Assembly: GCF_000688395.1 (NCBI RefSeq)
Contig: NZ_JIAG01000009.1
Location: 62,001 to 126,000 of the forward strand
Length of the DNA: 64,000 nt
Direction: 5' to 3'
From: Haematomicrobium sanguinis DSM 21259
Lineage (GTDB): Bacteria; Actinomycetota; Actinomycetes; Actinomycetales; Micrococcaceae
In this document: piece after piece, positions 52,991 through 63,605 of the stretch
Layout: the number at the start of each line of letters is the position of its first letter
Numbering within the stretch: the stretch's first letter is position 1
Notes under the pieces: generated by a model
Database searches by the model: none
What the model was told of the DNA's origin: nothing
The model's input: only the letters and a program-made list of their open reading frames with translations
Position numbers and translations under genes: made by a program

Positions 52991-53048
52991 TAGGGTTGTT
53001 TTGACAAAGTAGGGCCGTATACTCCCCTACTTTGTCAAAACAACCCTA
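52991..53048. terminator. Perfect 24-bp inverted repeat overlapping the lipoyltransferase stop
   Basis: Arms 52991-53014 and 53025-53048 are exactly complementary with a 10-base loop. The second arm contains the stop codon and last codons (IGLF) of the convergent minus-strand gene. It probably terminates transcripts from both sides. Confidence 0.75.
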
Positions 53049-53829
53049 TTTTCGTGTCAGGAATGTGAGCGTGCGGCGGAACACGCGTGAGAAGCTGCTC
53101 AAATTCGATCGGCTCAAGAGATGTACGACGGCGATACGCGCCTTCGATGGCCCGGCTCACCATCTCGGTGGTCACCAGGGCGTTGAGGTCCTGGGCGGAG
53201 CCGATAGTTGCGGGGTCGAGGTCCAAGCCCAACGCATCGTAGACGGCTTCGGTTACCTCACGGATGGGCGGGGTATTTTCGACAACGATCGAGGATGAGA
53301 ACAACCATGCACCTTTGACGACCCGTTGCGCCGTACCAATAAGTTTGATCTTGGTGCCACTCATGGTTTTGCCGTGCACAGAGAACTCGCCCGGACAGTA
53401 CTCCCCCGGTATCTCCCCGACACCGGCAGAGACCCCGATGCTCTCTAGCGCCTCGACAAACAGGTTTGCGAATCCGACGAAGCGAGCTTGGGTTTCAATC
53501 TTGGCGTCATCGTTGGGCTCGAGATGATCGACCACGAGACTGCCGCGATGGTAGGCTGCGGCGCGTCCGCCGGCCTTGCGGATCACCGGAGTGAACCCCA
53601 GTTCCGCGCTGCGGCGTGAGGCATGGGCAAACCCAGGTAACCGTGCATCGCGTTGTCCAAAAGACACCGTCGGCTCGGGGCGATAGATGCGGACCATCGC
53701 GCCAAGGTCGCCAGACTGGACGGCTCGCAACAACGTCAGTGCGTAGTCGAGGTCTTCGGCCGCACCAAGTGAACGCGACTGCAGCGCCCATCCAAGAGTT
53801 GACTCCCGGCGTGGACGCTGCCTGCGCAT
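53035..53829 (-). CDS. Lipoate/octanoate transferase-like protein (LplA/LipM family)
   Basis: 264 residues of the biotin/lipoate protein ligase fold. VIRKAGGRAAAYHRGSLVVD matches the RRxGGG region, and MSGTKIKLIGTAQRVVKGAW contains the conserved Lys. A Cys in PGEYCPGEFSVHGK is placed like the acyl-accepting Cys of LipM/LipL transferases. It may move octanoyl or lipoyl groups onto carrier proteins. It lies 30 bases downstream of nrdF and is read in the same direction. The stop codon is inside an inverted repeat. Confidence 0.8.
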   Translation of the reverse strand: MRRQRPRRESTLGWALQSRSLGAAEDLDYALTLLRAVQSGDLGAMVRIYRPEPTVSFGQRDARLPGFAHASRRSAELGFTPVIRKAGGRAAAYHRGSLVVDHLEPNDDAKIETQARFVGFANLFVEALESIGVSAGVGEIPGEYCPGEFSVHGKTMSGTKIKLIGTAQRVVKGAWLFSSSIVVENTPPIREVTEAVYDALGLDLDPATIGSAQDLNALVTTEMVSRAIEGAYRRRTSLEPIEFEQLLTRVPPHAHIPDTKIGLF

Positions 53830-53859
53830 GCTATGAGTTGATTCTGAAATGGAGACTCC

Positions 53860-54957
<1,098 letters not shown>

Positions 54958-55389
54958 TCACAGGTCATTCCGTTCCTCCCGCGAACTCGAGCCCTCCATG
55001 CCGTCGCGGCGATAGTTCACCGGCAGGAGCGTAGCGATCGATTCCACCGTGAGCCCGTCAACGGTGGGGACAATGACCTTCATGTGCGGGTTGCGATCAA
55101 TCATGACCTGCCGGCATTTGCCACACGGCGGGATAACACCACGCTCATCGTCTCCCACAGCGACCATCGTGACCAGGGGATGGTCAGTCTCCGAGGCTGC
55201 TTTGGCCATCACAGTGACTTCCGCACACGGTCCACCCAAAAAGTGGTACAGGTTCATACCCGTAAGGATCCGCCCGCTTGCGTCGAGCGCCGCTGCTGCC
55301 ACGGTATGCAATGGCGAGCGGCCCCACCGTTCGACAGTGCTGGTCGCAACCTCGACCAGTTCCCTCTCGAGTTCGCTGAGTGATTCCAT
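54958..55389 (-). CDS. Cytidine deaminase family, blasticidin-S-deaminase-like
   Basis: 143 residues from ATG 55389, with GAGAGA upstream. Zinc and catalytic residues are in YHFLGGPCAEVTVMAKA (Cys and Glu) and VIPPCGKCRQVMIDRNP (two Cys). The YHF-GGPCAE stretch, SGRILTGMNLYHF and IPPCGKCRQV follow blasticidin-S deaminase more closely than housekeeping cytidine deaminases, which usually have NxE-type sugar-binding residues here. It may deaminate cytidine, deoxycytidine or blasticidin-like nucleosides. It is inside the nrd cluster between nrdE and nrdF. Confidence 0.82.
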   Translation of the reverse strand: MESLSELERELVEVATSTVERWGRSPLHTVAAAALDASGRILTGMNLYHFLGGPCAEVTVMAKAASETDHPLVTMVAVGDDERGVIPPCGKCRQVMIDRNPHMKVIVPTVDGLTVESIATLLPVNYRRDGMEGSSSREERNDL

Positions 55390-55481
55390 CGGTATCTCTC
55401 TGGTGATGTGTGCGTGCGGCGAGCAAGCCACTCACCGCACGCACACGCCGTCGTACTTCTGTAATTCCTGAACCTACGCGC

Positions 55482-57713
55482 CTACAGCATGCAGGAAACG
55501 CAACCCTCTACTTCGGTGCCCTCGAGCGCCAACTGGCGCAGGCGGATGTAGTAGATGGTTTTGATGCCCTTGCGCCAGGCGTAAATCTGCGCCTTGTTGA
55601 TGTCACGCGTGGTGGCGGTGTCCTTGAAGAACAGCGTCAGCGAGAGGCCCTGATCCACGTGCTGGGTGGCCATGGCGTAGGTGTCGATGATCTTTTCGTA
55701 CCCGATCTCGTACGCGTCCTGGTAGTACTCGCGGTTCTCGTTGGTCATGTACGGAGCCGGGTAGTACACGCGGCCGATCTTGCCTTCCTTGCGGATTTCA
55801 ATCTGCGAGGCGATCGGGTGGATCGAGGACGTCGAGTTGTTGATGTAGGAGATCGAGCCGGTCGGCGGGACAGCCTGCAGGTTCTGGTTGTAAATACCGA
55901 ACTGTTGGATGGAATCCTTGAGCTCGGCCCAGTCCTCCTTGGTCGGCAGGTGCACGTTGGAGTTCGCGAAGAGCTCCTTGACCCGCTCGGTCTTGGGAGT
56001 CCAATCGCCTTCAAGGTACTTGTCGAAGAACTCGCCGGTGGCGTACTTGGACTTCTCGAAACCCTGGAAGGTTTCGCCGCGCTCCATGGCGATCTTGTTG
56101 GACGCCTTGAGAGCGTTGAACACGATCGCATAGAAGTACATGTTGGTGAAATCCAGGCCCTCTTCGCTGCCGTAGAAAATGCGTTCGCGAGCGAGGTATC
56201 CGTGCAGGTTCATCTGCCCCAGGCCAATGGCGTGGCTCATGTCATTGCCGCGCTCAATCGAGGGCACCGAAGAAATGTGGCTCATGTTTGAGACGGCGGT
56301 CAGTCCGCGGATCGCGGTTTCCACGGTCTGCTCAAAGTTCGCCGAATCCATGGCCGCGGCGATGTTCATCGAACCCAGGTTGCAGGAGATGTCCTTGCCA
56401 ACGTTGTCATAGGACAGGTCATCGTTGTAGGTGGTCGGATTCGAGACCTGCAGGATCTCCGAGCACAGGTTGCTCATAATGATCTTGCCCTCGATCGGGT
56501 TTGCACGGTTCACTGTGTCTTCAAACATGATGTACGGGTAACCGGACTCGAACTGGATCTCCGCGAGCGTCTGGAAGAACTCGCGCGCCTTGATTTTGGT
56601 CTTCTTGATCCGGGCGTCGTCAACCATCTCGTAATACTTCTCCGAGACGTTCACATCCGAGAACGGCATGCCGTACACCTTCTCCACGTCATACGGGGAG
56701 AAGAGGTACATGTCCTCATCCTTCTTCGCCAGCTCAAAGGTGATATCCGGGATCACGACGCCCAAGGACAGGGTCTTGATGCGGATCTTCTCATCCGCAT
56801 TCTCACGCTTGGTATCCAGGAAACGGTAAATATCCGGGTGGTGCGCGTGCAAGTACACGGCGCCGGCGCCTTGGCGGGCGCCCAACTGGTTCGCGTAGGA
56901 GAAGCTGTCTTCGAGAAGCTTCATCACCGGGATCACACCGGAAGACTGGTTCTCAATTTGCTTGATCGGCGCGCCCACCTCGCGGATGTTGGTGAGAGCA
57001 AAGGCCACACCGCCGCCGCGCTTGGAAAGCTGCAGCGCCGAGTTAATGGAGCGCCCAATCGACTCCATATTGTCTTCAATGCGAAGCAGGAAGCAGGAAA
57101 CGAGTTCTCCGCGCTGCTTCTTTCCGGTGTTCAAGAACGTCGGGGTGGCCGGTTGGAACCGGCCCAAAATGATTTCGTCGACCAGGTTGGAGGCGAGCGC
57201 CTCATCGCCTTGGGCGAGACCGAGGGCAACCATGCAGACACGGTCTTCATAACGCTCCAGGTAGCGCTTGCCGTCAAAGGTTTTCAGCGTGTAGGAGGTG
57301 TAGTACTTAAACGCGCCAAGGAAGGTCGGGAAACGGAACTTGTGGCCATACGCCTGCTTGAACAGTGCCTTCACAAAGTCGAAGGAGTACTGGTCCAGGA
57401 CGTCCTTCTCGTAGTACGCGTTCTCGACCAGGTAGTCCAGCTTTTCCTTCAGCGAGTGGAAGAACACCGTGTTCTGGTTGACGTGCTGCAAAAAGTACTG
57501 GTGCGCTGCCTCGCGGTCCGCGGCGAACTGGATCTTGCCGTTCTCGTCATACAGGTTCAGCAGAGCGTTGAGCTCGTGGTAGCCCAGACCCTTGTATTTG
57601 TCCGGGGACTGACCATCATTCTCGGCGGCCTCTTCGGTGTGGTGGCTGATGGGCGCAGGCGCCGGCTCCACGGTGGGGTCTAGCGAGGTGGTGTCAGTGA
57701 TTGTTGTATCCAA
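55482..57713 (-). CDS. nrdE: Ribonucleotide reductase class Ib large subunit NrdE
   Basis: 743 residues. The catalytic region holds [20 protein letters not shown] and a ten-stranded barrel core; the C-terminus EGCVSCML bears the CxxC shuttle pair reduced by NrdH. It makes deoxyribonucleoside diphosphates with NrdF. The TTG start at 57713 (DTTITDTTS) has GGAAG upstream and lies 34 bases inside the nrdI 3' end. The first 40 residues are a low-complexity extension, so GTG 57671 is an alternative start. Confidence 0.95.
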   Translation of the reverse strand: MDTTITDTTSLDPTVEPAPAPISHHTEEAAENDGQSPDKYKGLGYHELNALLNLYDENGKIQFAADREAAHQYFLQHVNQNTVFFHSLKEKLDYLVENAYYEKDVLDQYSFDFVKALFKQAYGHKFRFPTFLGAFKYYTSYTLKTFDGKRYLERYEDRVCMVALGLAQGDEALASNLVDEIILGRFQPATPTFLNTGKKQRGELVSCFLLRIEDNMESIGRSINSALQLSKRGGGVAFALTNIREVGAPIKQIENQSSGVIPVMKLLEDSFSYANQLGARQGAGAVYLHAHHPDIYRFLDTKRENADEKIRIKTLSLGVVIPDITFELAKKDEDMYLFSPYDVEKVYGMPFSDVNVSEKYYEMVDDARIKKTKIKAREFFQTLAEIQFESGYPYIMFEDTVNRANPIEGKIIMSNLCSEILQVSNPTTYNDDLSYDNVGKDISCNLGSMNIAAAMDSANFEQTVETAIRGLTAVSNMSHISSVPSIERGNDMSHAIGLGQMNLHGYLARERIFYGSEEGLDFTNMYFYAIVFNALKASNKIAMERGETFQGFEKSKYATGEFFDKYLEGDWTPKTERVKELFANSNVHLPTKEDWAELKDSIQQFGIYNQNLQAVPPTGSISYINNSTSSIHPIASQIEIRKEGKIGRVYYPAPYMTNENREYYQDAYEIGYEKIIDTYAMATQHVDQGLSLTLFFKDTATTRDINKAQIYAWRKGIKTIYYIRLRQLALEGTEVEGCVSCML

Positions 57714-58162
57714 AATTCTTCCAATCCTTGGCTGACGCGGGCCACGTCCTCTGCTGTGCCCATAAGTTCAAATCGATAGAGGTAGGGAACCTGGCACTTC
57801 TTAGCGATCGCACTCGCCGCCGCGCAGAAGTACTGCCCAAAATTCGTATTCCCGGCCCCGATCACTCCGCGAAGGAGCGCCCGGTTTTCGGGAACGTTGA
57901 GAAATTTAATGACTTGTTTCGGTACCGCGCCCTCACCGTAGGTGTCCCCATAGGTGGGGACGACAAGCACAAATTCTCGGTCAGCCCGCAACGTTTCGTC
58001 CTTCGTCATGAGCGGAAGGCGTGCGGCCTCGATCCCGAGTTTTTGCACAAAGCGGTGAGTGTTTTCCGATACCGAGGAGAAGTAAATCAGGTTCGCGTCC
58101 GTGTGCTCGGCCACGGACGCGCTTGCTCCGCGTTCGGCAGGGTTCAGCGAGGTCATCGCCAT
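57680..58162 (-). CDS. nrdI: NrdI flavodoxin-like protein
   Basis: 160 residues from ATG 58162, chosen because GGAGGG is 7 bases upstream; the frame is open further. FMN-binding flavodoxin parts are [33 protein letters not shown] and [14 protein letters not shown]. NrdI delivers the oxidant that builds the dimanganese-tyrosyl cofactor of NrdF. It lies between nrdH and nrdE and overlaps nrdE by 34 bases. Confidence 0.94.
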   Translation of the reverse strand: MAMTSLNPAERGASASVAEHTDANLIYFSSVSENTHRFVQKLGIEAARLPLMTKDETLRADREFVLVVPTYGDTYGEGAVPKQVIKFLNVPENRALLRGVIGAGNTNFGQYFCAAASAIAKKCQVPYLYRFELMGTAEDVARVSQGLEEFWIQQSLTPPR

Positions 58163-58199
58163 TGATATCCCTCCCCTGCTCAACGTGAACTGTCGCGAG

Positions 58200-58448
58200 T
58201 TACGCGACCGAGCTGGCCGCGCTTTCCGAGCTGATCTCTTCAATCTTGTCCGGACGGAAACCCGACCAGTGATCGGCATCGGTGACCACGACCGGCGCTT
58301 GGGCGTAACCAAGCTCGCGAACCCGCTCGAGCGCCTCGGCATCCTGAGACAGATCCACCGTCTTGTATTCAATGCCCTTGCGGTCAAGAGCACGGTAAGT
58401 CGCATTGCACTGGACACATGCTGGTTTGGTGTAAACCGTTACTGCCAT
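58200..58448 (-). CDS. nrdH: Glutaredoxin-like protein NrdH
   Basis: 82 residues from ATG 58448, with AAGGGG 7 bases upstream. The redox motif is CVQC in [18 protein letters not shown], and the WSGFRPDKI sequence is the NrdH signature. NrdH passes electrons from thioredoxin reductase to NrdE. It is the first gene of nrdHIE-(deaminase)-nrdF. Confidence 0.95.
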   Translation of the reverse strand: MAVTVYTKPACVQCNATYRALDRKGIEYKTVDLSQDAEALERVRELGYAQAPVVVTDADHWSGFRPDKIEEISSESAASSVA

Positions 58449-58593
58449 GATCAATCCCCTTGAGAAAAGCTAGAACTGCTATTGAATCCTGTGCACCGTG
58501 GGCGGAAAATCCACCGTTGTCGATGCCTGTGTGACGTTGATGTGAGTTGTTGCCAGCTACTCATTTCCACAATGCCTTGCCAGCGAGTTCAAT

Positions 58594-58607
58594 ACTACAT
58601 CTAGTGT
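58594..58607 (-). promoter_or_regulatory. Possible NrdR box upstream of nrdHIE
   Basis: ACTACATCTAGTGT is an imperfect palindrome close to the ACACTATATATTGT-type NrdR box, 146 bases before nrdH. NrdR sites usually come in pairs; a weaker AT-rich candidate is around 58631-58650. Confidence 0.4.
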
Positions 58608-58892
58608 TCACCGCGGGGTGGAACCCCAAGATGATGTATTACAAGTATGTCATTCCTGGCGTCATTAGTCCACATTTTGTGCCCAATTTACCCACAGCCG
58701 CGCCGGAAATTTTGTCCCCGAGTTTGTACCACTGGAACAGCACCCGCACTACCGCGAAAATCGCCCGGGACGCACGCTTCAACTTCTGGTTGAAGGTTTT
58801 ATCCACACCCCTGTGCACGATCCATCCACCGGCAAAAAAATTTTCCGTTTGGCGTGTCGCGGCGTGTCGCGACTTGTCCCACCGACAACGGA

Positions 58893-58898
58893 TAAGCT
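58893..58898 (+). promoter_or_regulatory. -10 box TAAGCT for leaderless lysR
   Basis: TAAGCT is followed by 6 bases and ATG 58905, without a ribosome site. Confidence 0.5.
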
Positions 58899-58904
58899 CT
58901 ACTT

Positions 58905-59822
58905 ATGCTCAACCCGGTTCACCTGAAGACTCTGGTGGAAGTCGTGCGCTCCGGCTCGTTTGTACGGGCCGCCAACAATCTCGGGTTCACCGCGTCCGCA
59001 GTGTCCCAACAGATGTCCGCGCTGGAAAAGACCACCGGAGCCGAGCTGTTTATCCGCACCGCGCGCACCATCACCCCCACCGAAGACGCGCTCACCATGG
59101 CCCGACACGCCGCAAAGGTCCTCACGGATCTCGATGTCCTCATGGCCGCGGCCGCTCATAGCGCGCCCAAGGAAGAGTCCTTGCTGAGAATCGGCATGTT
59201 CCCCTCGCTTGCTACCGCGGTCCTCGAACCCATTCTGAGCACCGAGCGCTGGCGCAAGCTCGGACTGCATTTACGGCCATTCATTGGCGAACCCGGGCAC
59301 GTCATCCAAGCCGCGAACAACGGCGCCGGATTGGACGCCGGCTTGGTCTATCAAGTCGGCCAAGGCGGCGTCGCATGGCCCGGCACGCTCAAACGCCAAT
59401 GGATCGCCGATGACATGTTCCGCATCCTCGTTCCGCAAAGCTGGGGCTTCGCTCCGGATTCCGTGGTCCCATCCGAGCAGCTCATGGAGCGACCCTGGAT
59501 CATGCATCACCCCGGGACGGCGGACGCCACCGTCATCGAACGCCTTTTCGCCTCCCTCAACCTGCACCCGAGCGTGGTGGCCCACTCGGACGACTTCAAC
59601 GCGAGCCTCGCCATGGTCTCCGCAGGTCTTGGCGCCGCGCTCGTCCCGGACCTCGCCATCCGCGTGTGGCCGGAGGGTGCGGTGCGGATCGACGTCCCGG
59701 AGATCCGCCTCGCCCGGAAAATCTTCGCGCTCAAATTCTCCACCGCCGCCGAATCCAAAACCGATGTCTTCTTAGAAATGCTCGCCGAGCTGCTTGCCTC
59801 CGCGGGCGCACCTCGACCCTAA
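58905..59822 (+). CDS. LysR family transcriptional regulator
   Basis: 305 residues. The winged helix-turn-helix is HLKTLVEVVRSGSFVRAANN, LGFTASAVSQQMSALEKTTG and AELFIRTARTITPTEDA. The C-terminal effector-binding domain (from about residue 92) is of normal length. It is divergent from nrdH and convergent with metY, so a role in methionine or sulfur genes is possible but not shown. The target cannot be inferred. Confidence 0.9.
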   Translation: MLNPVHLKTLVEVVRSGSFVRAANNLGFTASAVSQQMSALEKTTGAELFIRTARTITPTEDALTMARHAAKVLTDLDVLMAAAAHSAPKEESLLRIGMFPSLATAVLEPILSTERWRKLGLHLRPFIGEPGHVIQAANNGAGLDAGLVYQVGQGGVAWPGTLKRQWIADDMFRILVPQSWGFAPDSVVPSEQLMERPWIMHHPGTADATVIERLFASLNLHPSVVAHSDDFNASLAMVSAGLGAALVPDLAIRVWPEGAVRIDVPEIRLARKIFALKFSTAAESKTDVFLEMLAELLASAGAPRP

Positions 59823-59893
59823 AGCACCCCACAGTGAGGTACGACGGCGCGCCATGGCTTGGCGCGCCGTCGTACGGTTTTATTGGGGTGCTT
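59822..59893. terminator. Two-part inverted repeat between convergent lysR and metY
   Basis: Inner arms 59839-59854 and 59860-59875 are perfect (16 bp, 5-base loop). Outer arms 59822-59830 and 59885-59893 (9 bp) are also perfect and contain parts of both stop-codon regions. It is a bidirectional terminator candidate. Confidence 0.8.
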
Positions 59894-61224
59894 CAGGCGA
59901 CGGAGGTTTGTTCCTCACTCGCCTCGATCGTTGTGGCTGCGAGGGCCTGGTCGAGGTCCGCCTTCAGGTCCTCGATGTGCTCGAGTCCCACTGAGAGGCG
60001 GATGAGCCCGGGAGTCACCCCCGCGCTCAGCTGCTCATCGGCGGTGAGCTGTTGGTGCGTTGTCGAGGCCGGGTGGATGATGAGCGAGCGCACGTCGCCA
60101 ATATTGGCAAGGTGGGAGAACAACTCCACGTTCTCCACGAGCGTTCTTCCTGCGGCCTCTCCCCCGGCGAGCTCGAAGGAAAGCACCGCGCCCGCGCCGC
60201 GCGGTGCGTACCGGCTCGCATTCTCAAACCACGGGCTTGTCGGCAGGCTTGCGTAATTGACGGATGCGACCTCGTCACGTTCGGACAGCCACCGCGCGAG
60301 CTCTTGGGCATTCTCGACGTGCCGTTCCATCCGGATACCCAAGGTTTCTACTCCCTGAATCAGCTGCCAGGCATTGCTCGGGGAAACCGCGGAGCCGAGG
60401 TCGCGTAAGAGTTGCACGCGAGCCTTGATGATGTAGGCGATGCCGTCCCCGAGCGCTGACGTGTAGGACACACCGTGGTAGCTGGGATCCGGTTCGGTGA
60501 GTCCGGGGAACTTTTCCACATGCCGACTCCATGGGAAACGCCCGCCGTCCACAATGGCGCCTACCACGACCGTCCCGTGACCGGAGAGGAACTTGGTGGC
60601 CGAATGCACCACGATGTCCGCGCCGAACTCCAACGGCCGGATGAGGTAGGGGGTCGCGACGGTGTTGTCCACAATGAGCGGCAGGCCGTTCTCGTGGGCA
60701 AGGTCGGCTACGCCTTGAATGTCCAAGACATTGATCTTGGGGTTGCCGATGGTTTCGGCGAACAGCGCCTTGGTGTTGGGGCGGATGGCCCGGCGCCACT
60801 CGTCGAAATCGTCTTGGTCGCTCACGAAGGTGGTTTCGATGCCGAGTTTCGCCAAGGTGTGGTGCAACAGGTTGTACGTGCCGCCGTAGATCGAGCTAGA
60901 GGCGACAATATGATCGCCCGCATGGGCAATGTTCAAAATGGCGAACGTGGTTGCGGCCTGTCCCGAGGCGAGGAGCAGTGCCGCGCTGCCGCCCTCCAGG
61001 GCAGCGAGCCGTTCTTCGGCAACCGCCTGGGTCGGGTTCATGATGCGGGTATAAATATTGCCGAACTCTTTGAGAGCAAAGAGGTTTTGCGCGTGCTCAA
61101 TATTGTTGAAGGTGTACGCCGTGGTGTTGTAGAGCGGCGTAGCGCGGGCATTGGTCACCGGGTCGGGTGCTGAGCCGGCGTGGATTTGCTTGGTTTCAAA
61201 GCGCCATGAGGCGTGATCGGTCAC
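59893..61224 (-). CDS. metY: O-acetylhomoserine aminocarboxypropyltransferase (sulfhydrylase) MetY
   Basis: 443 residues of the Cys/Met PLP family. FETKQIHAGSAPDPVTNARA opens the protein, and the PLP Lys is in VVHSATKFLSGHGTVVVG (about residue 210). PLIVDNTVATPYLIRPLEFG precedes it, with SLGVEHIEDLKADLDQAL-type sequence at the end (here SVGLEHIEDLKADLDQAL). It makes homocysteine from O-acetylhomoserine and sulfide. GTG 61224 has AAGGAG upstream. It follows metE by 15 bases in the same direction. Confidence 0.94.
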   Translation of the reverse strand: MTDHASWRFETKQIHAGSAPDPVTNARATPLYNTTAYTFNNIEHAQNLFALKEFGNIYTRIMNPTQAVAEERLAALEGGSAALLLASGQAATTFAILNIAHAGDHIVASSSIYGGTYNLLHHTLAKLGIETTFVSDQDDFDEWRRAIRPNTKALFAETIGNPKINVLDIQGVADLAHENGLPLIVDNTVATPYLIRPLEFGADIVVHSATKFLSGHGTVVVGAIVDGGRFPWSRHVEKFPGLTEPDPSYHGVSYTSALGDGIAYIIKARVQLLRDLGSAVSPSNAWQLIQGVETLGIRMERHVENAQELARWLSERDEVASVNYASLPTSPWFENASRYAPRGAGAVLSFELAGGEAAGRTLVENVELFSHLANIGDVRSLIIHPASTTHQQLTADEQLSAGVTPGLIRLSVGLEHIEDLKADLDQALAATTIEASEEQTSVA

Positions 61225-61239
61225 CGGGGGCTCCTTACT

Positions 61240-63570
61240 TTATGGGGAAACAAGCTGATTGAGGTTGGCGCGGGCGCGGCGCGTGGCTGCCACGAGGTTG
61301 CGTAGGGACGCTTCGGTTTCGGCATAGCCGCGAGTTTTCAGGCCACAGTCCGGATTGACCCACAGTTGTGCTGCGGGAACTTTGGCGACGGCGCGTTCCA
61401 AAAGTTCGCTGACTTCCTCTTCGCTGGGCACCCGGGGCGAGTGAATGTCGTACACACCGGGACCCACCCCGCGGGAGAAGCCGTGGCGGTCGAGATCGTT
61501 GACCACTTCCATCTTGCTGCGCGCCGCTTCGATGGAGGTCACGTCGGCGTCCAGGCCGTCGATCGCGTCGATGACTTCGCCAAACTCCGAGTAACACAGG
61601 TGGGTGTGGATTTGGGTTTGCGAGTGCGCACCCGCGGTGGCAAGACGGAACGCGTTCACGGACCAATCCAGGTAGCCGGCCTGGTCTTCCTTGCGCAGCG
61701 GTAGAAGTTCGCGGAGCGCCGGCTCGTCGACTTGGATGATGCCGATGCCGGCCGTTTGCAGGTCATCGATTTCATCGCGGAGAGCCAATGCAACCTGGTT
61801 GGCGGTGTCGCCTAATGACTGGTCGTCACGGGCAAATGACCACGCGAGGATGGTGACCGGCCCGGTGAGCATGCCTTTCACGGGCTTCTCGGTCAGCGAT
61901 TGCGCGTAGGTGCTCCACGGAACGGTGATTGGGGCCGGGCGGGAGACATCTCCCCAAAGGATCGAGGGCCGTGTGCAACGGCTTCCATAGGATTGCACCC
62001 AGCCATTGCTTGTCACGTCGAAGCCATCCAGGTTTTCGGCAAAGTATTGCACCATGTCATTGCGCTCGGGTTCGCCATGGACCAGCACGTCGAAACCGAG
62101 TTCTTCTTGGAGGTCGATCACGCGTTTGATCTCGTCCTGCATCAGGGCGGTGTACTCGTCCTGAGTGAGCGCACCCTTGTTCAGGCGAGCGCGCGCCGAA
62201 CGCACCTGGGCGGTCTGGGGAAAAGAGCCGATGGTGGTGGTGGGGAGTTCCGGGAGCTTGAGCGACTCGCTTTGGGCGCTGGCGCGGTCGGCAAAGGCTG
62301 CGCGCGTGAATGCGCCAGAATCCAGAGCACCGGTGCGCTGACGGATGGCCTCGACGCGCACTCCCGGATGAGTTTCGCGGCTCGAGCGAGCCGCCCGGTT
62401 CGCGGTGAGCGCCTCGGTGATGCTTTCTGGTTCATCGAGGAACCGTGCCAATTGCACGACCTCGGCGACCTTCTCATCGGCGAACGCCAACCAGGATCGC
62501 AGTTCGGGATCCAGGGCCTGTTCATCCTCTAGCGTGTACGGAACGTGGAGCAAGGAGGTGGAGGTGGAGACGGACAGCGCATCGACGTTGGGCTTGATCG
62601 ACTCAAGAGTCTTAATGGAGCGGTCAAGGTTGTTGGCCCAGATGTTGTGACCATCGACCACACCGGCGACGACGACCTTTCCGCGCAAAAGTTCGAGTTC
62701 TTTGGCACTCGGAAGGTCCCCCTTGAACAGGTCCAGGTGAATCGCGTCTATTCCGGTTGCGGCCAGCGGTGTCAGGTTTTCCTTCAGCGAACCGTAAGCG
62801 GTGTTGACGAAGATTTGCGGCCGGTCTGTGGCGGCGGTCAGGGCTGTGTACGCTTCATCGATGGCGGCTGCGAGTTTCGCGGGGTCAAGGTCGTGATCGG
62901 CAACCAGCGCAGATTCGTCGAGCTGAATCCACGGTGCGCCCGCGGCGTGCAGTCGGGCCAATAATTCGCGGTAGGCGGGAAGGATGTCTTTCAGGCTGTC
63001 CAACGGGGTGTAGTCCTCCCCCGCATCCTCGGCCGCTTTACTCAACAGCAGGAAAGTTACCGGCCCAATGAGGCTCGGGCGCGTGATGAACCCGGCGTTC
63101 TTGGCTTCGACAAAGTCATCCACGATTGCATTGGACGTGACGCGGAAGGCAGTCGTCGCCGAGAGCTCCGGGACAAGATAGTGGTAATTGGAGTCAAACC
63201 ATTTGGTCATTTCCAAGGGGGCCTGCGCGCTGTCTCCCCGCGCCAAGGTGAAGTAGCCGGCCAAGGTGACCTCATCGCCGTCGTACACCTCGGTGAATCG
63301 GTGCGGAACGGCGCCTACGTGCGTGGCGGTGTCTAGCACCTGGTCATAGTAGGAGAATGTGGCAGGAATCGCGGCGTTCGCGGGATCGAGGCCGAGGTCG
63401 GCGAGGTGCTGGTACGTTGCAAGGCGCAGCTCGCGAGCGGTTTCGGTCAGATCGGCGAGGCTGGTGTGACCTGCCCAATAGGACTCGACGGCCTTTTTGA
63501 GTTCGCGGCGGCGGCCAATGCGCGGATAGCCGACGATGGTTGCGGAAGGAAATTGCGTGGTCATGGTCAT
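61240..63570 (-). CDS. metE: Cobalamin-independent methionine synthase MetE
   Basis: 776 residues with the two MetE barrels. VGYPRIGRRRELKKAVESYW is the N-terminal signature. C-terminal zinc ligands are in QIHTHLCYSEFGEVIDAID (His and Cys) and WVNPDCGLKTRGYAET (Cys). The methyl-transfer half begins near LPTTTIGSFPQTAQVR. It transfers a methyl group from methyl-tetrahydrofolate polyglutamate to homocysteine, needing no B12. ATG 63570 or 63564 has AGAAAGA upstream. The metF gene ends 35 bases upstream. Confidence 0.97.
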   Translation of the reverse strand: MTMTTQFPSATIVGYPRIGRRRELKKAVESYWAGHTSLADLTETARELRLATYQHLADLGLDPANAAIPATFSYYDQVLDTATHVGAVPHRFTEVYDGDEVTLAGYFTLARGDSAQAPLEMTKWFDSNYHYLVPELSATTAFRVTSNAIVDDFVEAKNAGFITRPSLIGPVTFLLLSKAAEDAGEDYTPLDSLKDILPAYRELLARLHAAGAPWIQLDESALVADHDLDPAKLAAAIDEAYTALTAATDRPQIFVNTAYGSLKENLTPLAATGIDAIHLDLFKGDLPSAKELELLRGKVVVAGVVDGHNIWANNLDRSIKTLESIKPNVDALSVSTSTSLLHVPYTLEDEQALDPELRSWLAFADEKVAEVVQLARFLDEPESITEALTANRAARSSRETHPGVRVEAIRQRTGALDSGAFTRAAFADRASAQSESLKLPELPTTTIGSFPQTAQVRSARARLNKGALTQDEYTALMQDEIKRVIDLQEELGFDVLVHGEPERNDMVQYFAENLDGFDVTSNGWVQSYGSRCTRPSILWGDVSRPAPITVPWSTYAQSLTEKPVKGMLTGPVTILAWSFARDDQSLGDTANQVALALRDEIDDLQTAGIGIIQVDEPALRELLPLRKEDQAGYLDWSVNAFRLATAGAHSQTQIHTHLCYSEFGEVIDAIDGLDADVTSIEAARSKMEVVNDLDRHGFSRGVGPGVYDIHSPRVPSEEEVSELLERAVAKVPAAQLWVNPDCGLKTRGYAETEASLRNLVAATRRARANLNQLVSP

Positions 63571-63605
63571 CTTTCTGTGTGGGTGTTTCGTGCGGCTCGG
63601 GCGGG

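Larger units (their letters stand above)
58449..58904. other. Divergent regulatory region of nrdH and lysR
   Basis: 456 bases with no convincing gene. It contains a NrdR-like palindrome near 58594, a TTATCCACA 9-mer at 58799-58807 and the lysR promoter at its right end. The 58621-58760 part is relatively AT-rich. Confidence 0.6.

Noticed and set aside
58799..58807. Exact DnaA-box-like TTATCCACA in the nrdH-lysR region
   Set aside because: A single 9-mer is expected by chance about once per window of this size on two strands; no cluster is present, so there is no origin evidence.
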